Made by a program: the position numbers and the translations under genes. Below are positions 55,911 through 64,000 of a stretch of DNA of 64,000 bases, piece after piece (the first letter of the stretch is position 1; every line of letters starts with the position of its first letter). Source of the stretch: Hyposmocoma kahamanoa (lineage: Eukaryota > Arthropoda > Insecta > Lepidoptera > Cosmopterigidae). The stretch lies in contig NW_020653337.1 of the NCBI RefSeq assembly GCF_003589595.1, positions 2,978,561-3,042,560 of the forward strand, written 5' to 3'. The notes beneath the pieces were generated by a model. The model searched no databases, was not told the DNA's origin, and saw only the letters and a program-made list of their open reading frames with translations.

Positions 55911-56637
55911 AAGCGGTTTTGGCCCGCGCCCGCAGCGTTTGCGGGACAGCTGTTTTATTTCAACTTACGAAACTGCAGGTTTATGCGGTCACGTAACCGC
56001 CGCGGTTGCGGAACGGCCCGCAAACTTGGCGGTAGAGGATCGCAAGAAGCGCGGTTATTTACGATCGATTGAGATCGTCAGTTAAATCTCAGGCGTCGCC
56101 ATGGACTCACATCAAAAACGAGCTATCGTGTTATACTTACTTCATCGAAGAATTAAAATAATTGGCCTAAAAGATTTGCATCCTCTGATTCCGGAATGAA
56201 ATCGTTACGGATCATTCGTTGTTCTTATTAATGAGTTAAAAAAACAAGAAGACAAATTCTTTAATTTTATTCGGATGTCCGTATTTATTCAAAACTTTTA
56301 AGAAAAATGGTAACTGGTAGGAAATGAATTGATCGACTTCAACATCCATAACCTGAGAAATTGACATGCGCTGCCAAATCGAAAATCAATCACAAAATGG
56401 CGTGGGAAGGAAAGACCCAACCTGCGCGCGTGGAACGCGTCGCCCGCGAACCGATCGCAGAGTGCGTGGGCGACGCCCGGCAAGCGCGCGGGTGACCGTG
56501 TCCCGCGCGGTTTGCGGCCGCCGCGAGCAACTGTCTCCGCTGCGGGCGTAAAACGCGTCGTGAAATGTGCTACTAAATTTTGCATACATTCTTCGGAGGC
56601 CGCGGTCCCGCAACCGCGGCGGGCGTGAAAACCGCTC
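55911..56637. mobile_element. GC-rich TIR element
   Basis: Left end AGCGGTTTTGGCCCGCGCCC then GCGTTTGCGGGAC; right end GTCCCGCAACCGCGGCGGGC then GTGAAAACCGCT. Internal blocks (CCGCCGCGGTTGCGG near 55997, and GCGGTTTGCGGCCGCC with GCTGCGGGCGTAAAACGCG near 56510-56555) repeat the same terminal theme. The Arg-rich ORFs at 56298-56640 are by-products of this composition. No target duplication was found. Confidence 0.55.
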
Positions 56638-56814
56638 CATGAGTTGTTATTAGCCTTACTCTACTTTAAGATGAACCTTTAATTGCATAGCGATTTGCAC
56701 TAGAATGAAATAAGTGGACAATGTTGTCAACAATTGTATAAACAATATTTATTTTATTGAGTATCGTAATGTTTTTAGAACCATAGCATACAAATATTCT
56801 TTGTGACTATACTC

Positions 56815-57042
56815 CATTGACTTACAAATAAATGGACGACGGGTCTAATACAAAAACCACGAAAAAAATGTCCCAAGTCAACCTATTCGAAATTTAAATT
56901 GTAATGTCATCGCAGTATCGCGCTGTCAGTAGAACAAATGAAGACTAAAGCGGAGTGTCGCGCTCTGTATACGATTTTAGCGCCTTACAAGTGCGGACAC
57001 TTTTTAGCGCGGACCCGACGTCCATATAATTGTACGTCAATG
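56815..57042 (+). mobile_element. hAT-type MITE, short form (copy 5)
   Basis: 228 bp, left end CATTGACTTACAA, right end TTGTACGTCAATG (one mismatch). Direct flanks are CTATACTC (56807-56814 and 57043-57050). Confidence 0.9.
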
Positions 57043-57602
57043 CTATACTCCATTATTTTGTAGTTATTTTGACTAGTTCCGTAGCACCGGTTTAGCGATG
57101 TTGTTAGTTCGCCGGATCGAAGAAATTTTTCTTTTAGAGTGTTTGATATTTGTATCAATTATTATCTATGTATAATATGATAAGTTTTATAATTGATGAT
57201 GTTTCAGATCACGAGATTTATCTATGATTCTGATACATGCTTTATACATATAGAATAGGTAATTTAGACCGTGACACTTCAATATGAACAAAAAACAAAC
57301 AAAATACATGAGTGACATTTGCATCTGAGGTATACATCTGATTAGCGTTGATTAATATGGCTGCGCAAGAGTGGCTGGTTCATACATCATCAGCTATCGT
57401 TGTCAGGCATGGATTGTAGATGCATCTCAACATCTCGAATTCTTGGGTCTCCTGGTGGTTGTCTTAGAAAGAGGATTGCGGAATAGCAATAACATTGGTT
57501 TCTCCATAAAAGTCTTGCTAATACAAATTTAGGCGTTTTACGTTGTTTTTCATAACTGTCATAAAAGACGGAAAAATGAGAAGTCAATGTCAAAAATGAA
57601 GA
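57043..57602. other. no gene seen
   Basis: AT-rich, no supported features. The minus-strand ORF at 57390-57593 shows no recognisable motif. Confidence 0.4.
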
Positions 57603-57810
57603 AATAAAAATCTATGTAGGAAATGAAACTATTTTTCCACGGTTGACTGTGGCCATGTCAAGTCACGGTTGACTTGACATGGTCACAGTCAACCGTGACC
57701 ATGGGACCTGTAAAGGGCCCGAAACGTCGGTTTGTTTGAAAAAATAAATATACACGATTTACATCTGGAAAAATAGTTTCATTTCCTATGTGTAACAATC
57801 GCGAAAACCT
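57603..57810 (+). repeat. GAAACGTC-family repeat with a 5' hairpin
   Basis: The standard unit (GTGACCATGGGACCTGTAAA, GGGCCCGAAACGTCGGTTTG, GATTTACATCTGGAAAAATA) is preceded by a strong inverted repeat: CACGGTTGACTGTGGCCATG at about 57639 against CATGGTCACAGTCAACCGTG at about 57679. This suggests an inverted duplication of the unit's 5' end. Confidence 0.75.
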
Positions 57811-57995
57811 AAGAACTCGATAATAATGTATGGTTTTTGTGTTTCGAGTTTCATTTTCGAGTACAAATAGAGCTTCTATAAATATATTTTTTTTTATTAT
57901 AGACCTGAGACTCCCATTGTGGCAGGCAGAGACTATCGTACGCCACTTGTTTACATTCAAGTTCATAAAATAATTAAAACAGATCGCTTTATTAC

Positions 57996-58519
57996 GGCCG
58001 TTTCCTCATGCGCCTACTAGGTACTCCTACTAATAGGAGCATGAGGACAAATATGTCCTTATGCTTCTATCTTGACGTCGTATGTAATAAGTAGACTGAA
58101 CTAGAATAAAAAAATATCAAAATAAAAAAATCAAAAAGATCTTTATTTCATAGCGTAACAATATTGATCCACTTTTCCTTTTTATAAGTGTAGGCTTTCC
58201 ATTATCATACATTTTTAATTTATTTATCTAAAATCGAATTCAATTCCGTCTTCAGTAAAATCACAGATATGCGCAAATGAGAAGTGAAATTACTTTTGTT
58301 TCATTGTTTATAAAATATTTGGAAAAATGCTAACAGCTTTCAGTAAAGAGGCTGATATGCTTAGAGAATCGATACCATATATACAAGTACTACAATATCA
58401 ATTACATATAAATATAGGTGACAGTACATTCATTGGTCCTACCAGTAGGAGCATAAGGATAAATATGTCCTCGTGCTCCTACCAGTAGGAGTACCCAGTA
58501 GGAACATGAGGAAACGGCC
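57996..58519. mobile_element. foldback element with hairpin termini
   Basis: Ends GGCCGTTTCCTCATG and CATGAGGAAACGGCC are inverted, followed inward by CCTACTAGGTACTCCTACT and its counterpart AGTAGGAGTACCCAGTAGG. Each end is itself a hairpin (GGAGCATGAGGACAAATATG against ATATGTCCTTATGCTTC at the left; GGAGCATAAGGATAAATATG against CGTGCTCC at the right). It encloses about 350 bases of AT-rich DNA. Confidence 0.75.
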
Positions 58520-58900
58520 TGTATTGCTCCAAATTCCGTAAGTGTAATTTCAATTGCGTAGTACGTCAGCTTTGTCCTTTAGCCTTACATTGTTTGTGGT
58601 AACAAACAAAGCCATTACCGAAAACTGTTTAATTTCCTAGAGCTTATCTCTACATCTATGAATTTTCTTTAATTATAAATAGCTATTACACGCACTAAAA
58701 CTATTCTTGGCGATACGTAAGGGAAGAAGTTGGTTGGATGCGGTATTATGAAATTTTGGTCAATGTACACCATTGATAATTTATTGAATTGTATGTAGTA
58801 GCAGTAGAGCTCCTTGTGAAAGAGTTCGTCCAGGGAAGTGCCTTACCTAATTCTGCCGCCAAGGAGTAATGCTCCCGTTGAATTAATTTTGAAGGGCAAA

Positions 58901-59090
58901 GGTGCTAGTGAAATTACAGGTACATGGGACTTGTTAATTTATGTCTCAGGGTAACGGGCACGGTGGCAGTGACCCTCAGATCTTTGGGATTTAAAACTCT
59001 GAGTGTCACTGCAACTGCTACGGACTGGCGTGTCGTTTACCACCAGGCACACGACTTGTTCGTCCCGTCACTAAATATTATAAAAAAAAA
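58901..59090 (-). repeat. dispersed repeat, 'GTGACGGGACG...CACTC' family, reversed
   Basis: GTGAAATTACAGGTACATGG, AATTTATGTCTCAGGGTAAC, AGTGACCCTCAGATCTTTGG and TTGTTCGTCCCGTCACTAAA, ending in an A-rich run. This is the most complete reversed copy. Confidence 0.7.
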
Positions 59091-59194
59091 ACTCAAGTTA
59101 GTTAAACATTACGATTACGTTAGTTATGATAAGGAGGAGTATTGCTCTTGCAATTGAGCTATGGAACGTGTCAGCAGACTAAGAATTTCTCTGT

Positions 59195-59345
59195 GTGCTT
59201 CTTGCAGATCTTTGTCTTTTGTTTTAACAGCTTTTTTGGCGTAACGACATCTGTGAGACATTTATGAAAGTTTTTCTTCACTCAAGGTACGTTTACGGCT
59301 ACCAGGGGCTAACAAGAGATGTCGCTTCGTTAATTGCAATATCAT
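59195..59345 (-). repeat. SINE body fragment
   Basis: TTCTTGCAGATCTTTGTCTT, GGCGTAACGACATCTGTGAG and GAGATGTCGCTTCG match the body of the reversed SINE at 13821-14090. Confidence 0.5.
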
Positions 59346-59743
59346 GTTTCTATACCTTTAGTAAACATCCTCAACTAGTTTATTGTTATTATTGCGGGTT
59401 TTAGGCCGTAGTACCACTACGATTACAATTCACGTAAATTCGAGTTTTCGCCACGTCCGTACATTCTGTTGGTATAGATCCACGAGAAAGTGACACGTAC
59501 ATAAATTTTATTTATTGCGTGCAACAATAGTTAACAGTATTAATAATTAAACATGTAAATCATAGTCGATAATCGTTGAGTCGATCATCGTCCGAAGGTT
59601 GCGGAAATTCATCAGCAGATCTTGTCCGGGTAATTTAATGAGGTGAAGTGACAACATGAAGTGAGCAGACCGAAAAAACCATAGAACAAATATGGGATAT
59701 CGAACATATCATACAAAAGATTACTTATAAAATAGGCCAGGAT

Positions 59744-60029
59744 CATTGACTTACAATTATATGGACGTCGGGTCCGCGCTAAAAAGTGTCCGAACTTATA
59801 AGGCGTTAAAATCTTATACAGAGCGTCATTCACGCTTTAGTGTTCGTTTGTTCGACTGACAGCGAAGCAAGCAAAATTAGACAGTACTGCGATGACATTA
59901 CAATTTAAATTCAACGTTTTAGCTTTTTCATATTCCTTTACATATCACTACGTTTAAATAGGTTGACTAGGGACATTTTTTTCGTGGTTTTTGTATTAGA
60001 CCCGTCGTCCATTTATTTGTAAGTCAATG
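59744..60029 (-). mobile_element. hAT-type MITE, long form (copy 6)
   Basis: 286 bp between CATTGACTTACAA and TTGTAAGTCAATG, with direct flanks GCCAGGAT (59736-59743 and 60030-60037). The interior is reversed relative to the 23033 and 35456 long forms. Confidence 0.9.
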
Positions 60030-60224
60030 GCCAGGATGTTTGTAATTAAAAGACTAAAAATCAAAGAGGTTTAACACGGGTTACAACTGGCAGCTGTCGG
60101 AAATTTAGTTTCATAGACACTCCAGCGTTGTTATACTAATCATTGATAAAAAAACGAACAAATTATTTAAATCCAACTGTACGGTGTAGCAACGTTGAGG
60201 CAACTGATGAGAGTTCGTGTCCAG

Positions 60225-60515
60225 TCGGACCAAATAAAGGAGGAGGTTCTCAATTCGACTGCATTTTTTTGTATGTGTGTTAAGCCATTACTACGATTAC
60301 GGCATTTGTGAACCGATTTCGATGATTCTTTTTTTTGTTGGAAAGAAGGCACCTCAGTGTTGATCCCATTGAAATCAGAAGAAAATATTCCACCTCTAAG
60401 AGTGGCTAACTACGGGGTTGAAACCAGTTTCGCGTACTTTCCGGTAACTGTTTTTAATGAAACTTGGCAAACAGATGTAATTCTACGAACTTCTGAGGTA
60501 GGTTTTTTTAGAAAA
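60225..60515 (-). repeat. dispersed repeat, 'AACCGAC-TCAAAAG' family, reversed
   Basis: GGAGGAGGTTCTCAATTCGA, ATTTGTGAACCGATTTCGAT, TTCCACCTCTAAGAGTGGCT and CTTCTGAGGTAGGTTTTTT are the reverse complement of the 312-570 motif order. Confidence 0.65.
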
Positions 60516-60575
60516 AAGTTATTCAAGAAATAGATGAATATCAGGGTAATAAAAACATTGTGATATTCTATAAAA

Positions 60576-60838
60576 GCCGTAGTGGCCTAATGGTTTGAAC
60601 TACCGCCTCTCAAGCAGAGAGTCGTGGGTTCGAATCCGGACTCGCACCTCTGATTTTCTCGGAATTTTAATTTGAAGAAAACATCGCGATGAAACTTGCA
60701 CGTCGAAGGTTCACAACCGTTGAAAAACTTGTAATTCTCCAACGCGCATTGGGCCAGCGTCACGGACTACTAACCTAGACCCGTGCCCGGCAGTGGAATG
60801 TATAAATAAGTTAATGGTGATGATGATGTTCAATAATA
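60576..60838 (+). repeat. full tRNA-derived SINE with TGATGATG tail
   Basis: The head GCCGTAGTGGCCTAATGG (A-box) and GTGGGTTCGAATCCGGAC (B-box) resembles a tRNA. Body motifs GAAAACATCGCGATGAAAC, GAAGGTTCACAACCG and CTAGACCCGTGCCCGGCAGT follow, then TAATGGTGATGATGATG. Truncated copies are at 3455 and 54700. It is called a SINE rather than a tRNA gene because head and body form one repeated unit. Confidence 0.8.
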
Positions 60839-60849
60839 ATTATAACATT

Positions 60850-61115
60850 ATTATAAAAAAAATACTGACCTCAAAAGTTCGTGGAATGACATCTCTTTAC
60901 CAAGTTTTATTGAAATCGGTTCAACCGGAAAGTGCGCGAATTCGGATTCATCCCCTAATTTGCCACCCTTAGAGGTGGAATATTTTCTTCATATTTAAAT
61001 GGGACCAATAATGGGGTACCCTCTTTTCAACAAAAAAGAACCATCAAAATCGGTTCACAAATGCGTAACATACACACAAAAAAATACAGTAAATTGAAAA
61101 CTTCCTCCTACAAAT
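60850..61115 (+). repeat. dispersed repeat, 'AACCGAC-TCAAAAG' family
   Basis: ACTGACCTCAAAAGTTCGTG, TTTTATTGAAATCGGTTCAA, GCCACCCTTAGAGGTGGAAT and AAATCGGTTCACAAATGCGT: a forward copy in the same order as 312-570. Confidence 0.7.
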
Positions 61116-61696
61116 AAATTTAGGAATTTGATCAGTCAAGGCTAGGGTTTCGAAGAGTGTGTGCCTTAGTGCTTTCGTGCGTAACAGTGAACAAAAAAGT
61201 GTTAATGCAGTTTAGTCTTTATGCAATTGCCACCTCCACACTTCGTCACTATGAGCGGGAATTTCGAACATGTGGCAACACCTCATGAATATTAACACAC
61301 ATTCTACATCAATCATACGTGAGATCCGCCGGACGATTACGCACCGCACTCGTTTGTAAAGGGTTGCCATATTAAGTACTTGTAGTTGGACAAATCTGGG
61401 TTAATGAATTGGTTTAATGAGCTGGTATTGTTTTTTTGAAGAAAAACGAACAAATTTTTAATCAACATCTTACTATACTTTATTCTTCTTTGGATGCTTT
61501 TTTAAATGGTAACCAGTGATGACGAAAGGTGAATGTCTGAACAACAAGCAAGCGGATATAGAAGGATGCAGTAAATGCTGCATTGTAAGCCAGTTTCTGT
61601 TCTATAGGTATTTACCATTCACTTCCATATAGTGTTAGTAACAATTAACTTATGAGCTAGTATTGATGTTATTATATTAACTATACTTCAATTATA
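61116..61696. other. no gene seen
   Basis: AT-rich intergenic or intronic DNA without supported features. Confidence 0.4.
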
Positions 61697-61808
61697 GGAA
61701 ATGAAACTATTTTTCCGGATTTAAATCGCGTATATTTGTTTTTTCAAACAAACCGACGTTTCGGGCCCTTTACAGGTCCCATGGTCACGGTTGACTGAGG
61801 TGGTACAG
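61697..61808 (-). repeat. GAAACGTC-family repeat, reversed
   Basis: ATAGGAAATGAAACTATTTT, AAATCGCGTATATTTGTTTT, CCGACGTTTCGGGCCCTTTA, CAGGTCCCATGGTCACGGTT and GACTGAGGTGGTACAGTC: an intact reverse complement of the unit at 55406-55540. A short fragment of the same end lies at 17569-17606. Confidence 0.75.
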
Positions 61809-61989
61809 TCTTCAACCAGTTATGTCTAATATTGATGCAAACCACCCTATTTTTTCAGTATAGTTACAATAGTTATTAATTAAATATCTTATTTTTAATT
61901 TTACAAAGAAAGCATTCCAATTTACGCTATATTAAAAATTGACGGGTGTCGTAAATTGTTTCACTTCAAATCGACCTGTTTAACTCGAG

Positions 61990-62539
61990 CTTTGCAATAA
62001 TGGACAAAACTGAAAAATCACATTGTGCATTTTAAATAATTATGTATATATGTGCATCTCCGAGCACACCTGTTGCAAATAAATTTATAATTTATCAAAT
62101 TCAAAAGAGCCCCGTACTCATAGCCAGATTTGTATTTCCTTTTCTTTTTGAATTCAAAATTTATGAAATCCTTGGTTTCTTGGTAATTTATTCTTTATTT
62201 AATTAATTCTTTATTAATTTAATTCTTTTTATGTGGTTGTTTTATCGATGAACATACTTATTTACACTATAAATAATTCTTGTAAAAAAACGTAAACCAT
62301 TTATGAATATTATGAAATCAAAATTAAAAGAAATACATATAATTCATAAAAATAAGAGGAATTGCAAGGAATTCTGTAAATGAATTGCTTTTATTAGAAA
62401 TGGACGATTTGGCCTTTTAGGCCCCCTGAACAACATTGAACCGAAGAATAATCTAAACAATCACAAACTTTTAAAATTTTGAATCGATTTCTCCTGAAAG
62501 TCGTATAATGTGATAATTATTAATACAAAGATCGAACAC
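61990..62539. other. no gene seen
   Basis: AT-rich sequence. A fragment of the 7172 family (AAATCGACCTGTTTAACTC) lies just before it at about 61968. Confidence 0.4.
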
Positions 62540-63070
62540 TCAGAAAAAACACTCAGAAAAAATTCCTTCGATCAGGTCTGATTCGTTTGCGTCGTGTACT
62601 TGGTCTTTTCTTGGTCTTTAAGTGTTCGATCTTTGTATTAATAATTATAACAAACTAGTGGAGTAATTTCACAAAAAATAATTGAATATCAATTCAATAA
62701 AAATTTCATTAATACAGTGAATAGCGACATCTCTCGCCAGGACTGGTAGCTGTAAAGGTACTAACTGGGTGATAAATCTGTCATAGATTTCTCATAGATG
62801 GCGCTACGACTAAAAAGTCGTTGAAAGACCAAGTACAAAGACACATAGAAAAATTCGTGAGGTCCGTTGGTTCGTTCCGTGGCATAGTTGGTATAGCGTC
62901 TGGCACGGTATGCAAGAAGACGTCGGTTCGAATCCGACCGGATCGAAGGAATTTTTTCTGAGTGTTTTTTCTGAGTGTTCGATCTTTGTTCGATTAATAA
63001 TTATAACAAACTAGTGGAGTAATTTCACAAAAAATAATTGAATATCAATTCAATAAAAATTTAATTAATC
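62540..63070. repeat. paired tRNA-derived SINEs with duplicated tails
   Basis: A forward SINE has the head CCGTGGCATAGTTGGTATAG (A-box) and CGGTTCGAATCCGACCGG (B-box) at about 62878-62945. It ends with GGAATTTTTTCTGAGTGTTT. The inverse of that end (AAAAAATTCCTTCGATCAGG) is at about 62553-62575. The tail segment ATAACAAACTAGTGGAGTAA through ATCAATTCAATAAAAATTT occurs twice almost identically, at about 62645-62708 and 63001-63062. Confidence 0.65.
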
Positions 63071-63217
63071 GTATAATGTCGTCGTAAATAAATCGTATAA
63101 CCGATATGACTAGTCCACATCCCTAATAACGTCACGATGACAAGTGTCAAATTTGGCCTCTTATTTAGTGACGACTTATAAGATGTTTAAATGAAATATA
63201 ATCATAAATGTATTCAA

Positions 63218-63345
63218 ATGCATATTTACTAAGAGCAACCCCTAGACTTTCTTGCTCATTCTTCTCAGGGGAATCTGCCTTACGAATGAGCGGTAGAGTT
63301 TAATCAATATGACGATTTCAATTGTAATTTGCGTGTAGCTTACCA
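63218..63345 (+). repeat. repeat related to the element nested at 7205-7433
   Basis: AAGAGCAACCCCTAGACTTT, CTTGCTCATTCTTCTCAGGG, GAGCGGTAGAGTTTAA and ATGACGATTTCAATTGTAA match 7295-7385 in order. The TTTGAC tail of that copy is absent here. Confidence 0.6.
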
Positions 63346-63667
63346 TCAGTCGCTCAATTCGTTATTACCGTCACTTGATTATAAAACAAAAATAATCATT
63401 TTAACTTGGTTTGTCTACTTAGCGTTGTAAGTTATAATATATAAGTACCTCTAGTTGTATGTAGTGACCAACTGGCGAAGTGTTGTTATCGCTCACGGGG
63501 ACACCAAGATATATTCGTCATGCCGACTTGAACGGAGGAAATGTTATCTAGTTGCGTTTTTGTTGCGATGTTTATGCCTTTACAATCATAATCGTATAAC
63601 TATAAGTTGTTCTATGAACATTTTGATTACCTACTGTACAAAATGGAAACTTGAAATTCTTAAATAA

Positions 63668-63886
63668 TAATAATAATAATAACGCACACACTCAACATAG
63701 CCCCGCAATAGGGAAACCCTGTGTCGCGGGTGCCATGGACACACACATAGACAACCACAAATTACACCCAAACTCACGAGAAAAATAAATGTAGGCCATA
63801 CAAATATTTCTCCCGGCCCGGGAATGGAACCCGGGGACCTCTGCGTGGCAGTCCGGTATGGTAACCGTTCGGCCACGGAGGCAGTT
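63668..63886 (-). repeat. full tRNA-derived SINE with TTA-repeat tail
   Basis: On the minus strand: head CTGCCTCCGTGGCCGAACGG (A-box region), GCAGAGGTCCCCGGGTTCCA and CCCGGGCCGGGAGAAATA (B-box and T-arm). The body has CACCCGCGACACAGGGTTTC and a TTATTATTATTATT tail. The interrupted relative is at 54296-54605. The ORF over it is not a gene. Confidence 0.8.
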
Positions 63887-64000
63887 TCTATGTTTAAATA
63901 CACAGGGTCATTTTTAAAATAGTAACACCATAAGAGCATCTGCACATGACGAGCGTTCAACGCGGCGCTTACGCTGAAATGGGTAGGTACAGAAGACTTT

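Noticed and set aside
56298..56640. Arg-rich ORFs that might be a first exon of ush
   Set aside because: They fall inside a GC-rich TIR element with internally repeated ends and do not resemble the known N-terminus of FOG/U-shaped proteins.
60576..60650. Possible functional tRNA genes (also 62873, 63820, 4078)
   Set aside because: A- and B-boxes are present, but each is the head of a repeated SINE with a conserved body and tail, and no clean cloverleaf with paired acceptor ends could be drawn.

Overview
This window is eukaryotic nuclear DNA from an insect, most likely a moth or butterfly (Lepidoptera). The evidence is an AT-rich background, genes split by GT-AG introns, metazoan gene families whose closest remembered relatives are insect proteins (a U-shaped/FOG factor, an arthropod-style Med15), and a heavy load of short interspersed repeats: tRNA-derived SINEs, LINE scraps and many small terminal-inverted-repeat (TIR) elements. 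No bacterial operon, CRISPR array or phage structure was seen. Species cannot be fixed from sequence alone.

Four conserved host genes were rebuilt exon by exon with consistent splice phases. (1) Trim45, plus strand, 7976-18528: ten exons, with the first half of the RING finger lying left of the window. (2) Med15, minus strand, 34982-21779: nine exons, with one conserved segment probably hidden in the assembly gap at 27741-28140. (3) An Iwr1/SLC7A6OS homologue, plus strand, 38502-43164: five exons, apparently complete at 317 aa. (4) u-shaped (ush), minus strand, 52341-49800: the last two exons, carrying nine zinc fingers and a CtBP-binding motif. Trim45 and Med15 converge, Med15 and Iwr1 diverge, and Iwr1 and ush converge. 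I see no sign that they form one pathway. Med15 (Mediator), Iwr1 (RNA polymerase II import) and ush (GATA cofactor) all serve RNA polymerase II transcription.

The second Trim45 intron in the window holds an intronless 303-codon gene I do not recognise (9309-10220), preceded by a 51-codon ORF (9095-9250). This nested locus is the best candidate for something undescribed.

The rest, about 1-7.9 kb, 18.5-21.7 kb, 35-38.5 kb, 43.2-49.8 kb and 52.4-64 kb, is intergenic or intronic and dominated by repeats. The clearest is a hAT-type MITE present six times in two sharp size classes (228-229 and 285-286 bp), with the same 13-bp TIR and an exact 8-bp target duplication at every copy. Others include Harbinger-like MITEs with 3-bp duplications, several foldback elements, a tandem array of tRNA-like units, and a family carrying a hammerhead-like GGCCCGAAACGTC block. 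The two runs of N are each exactly 400 bases.
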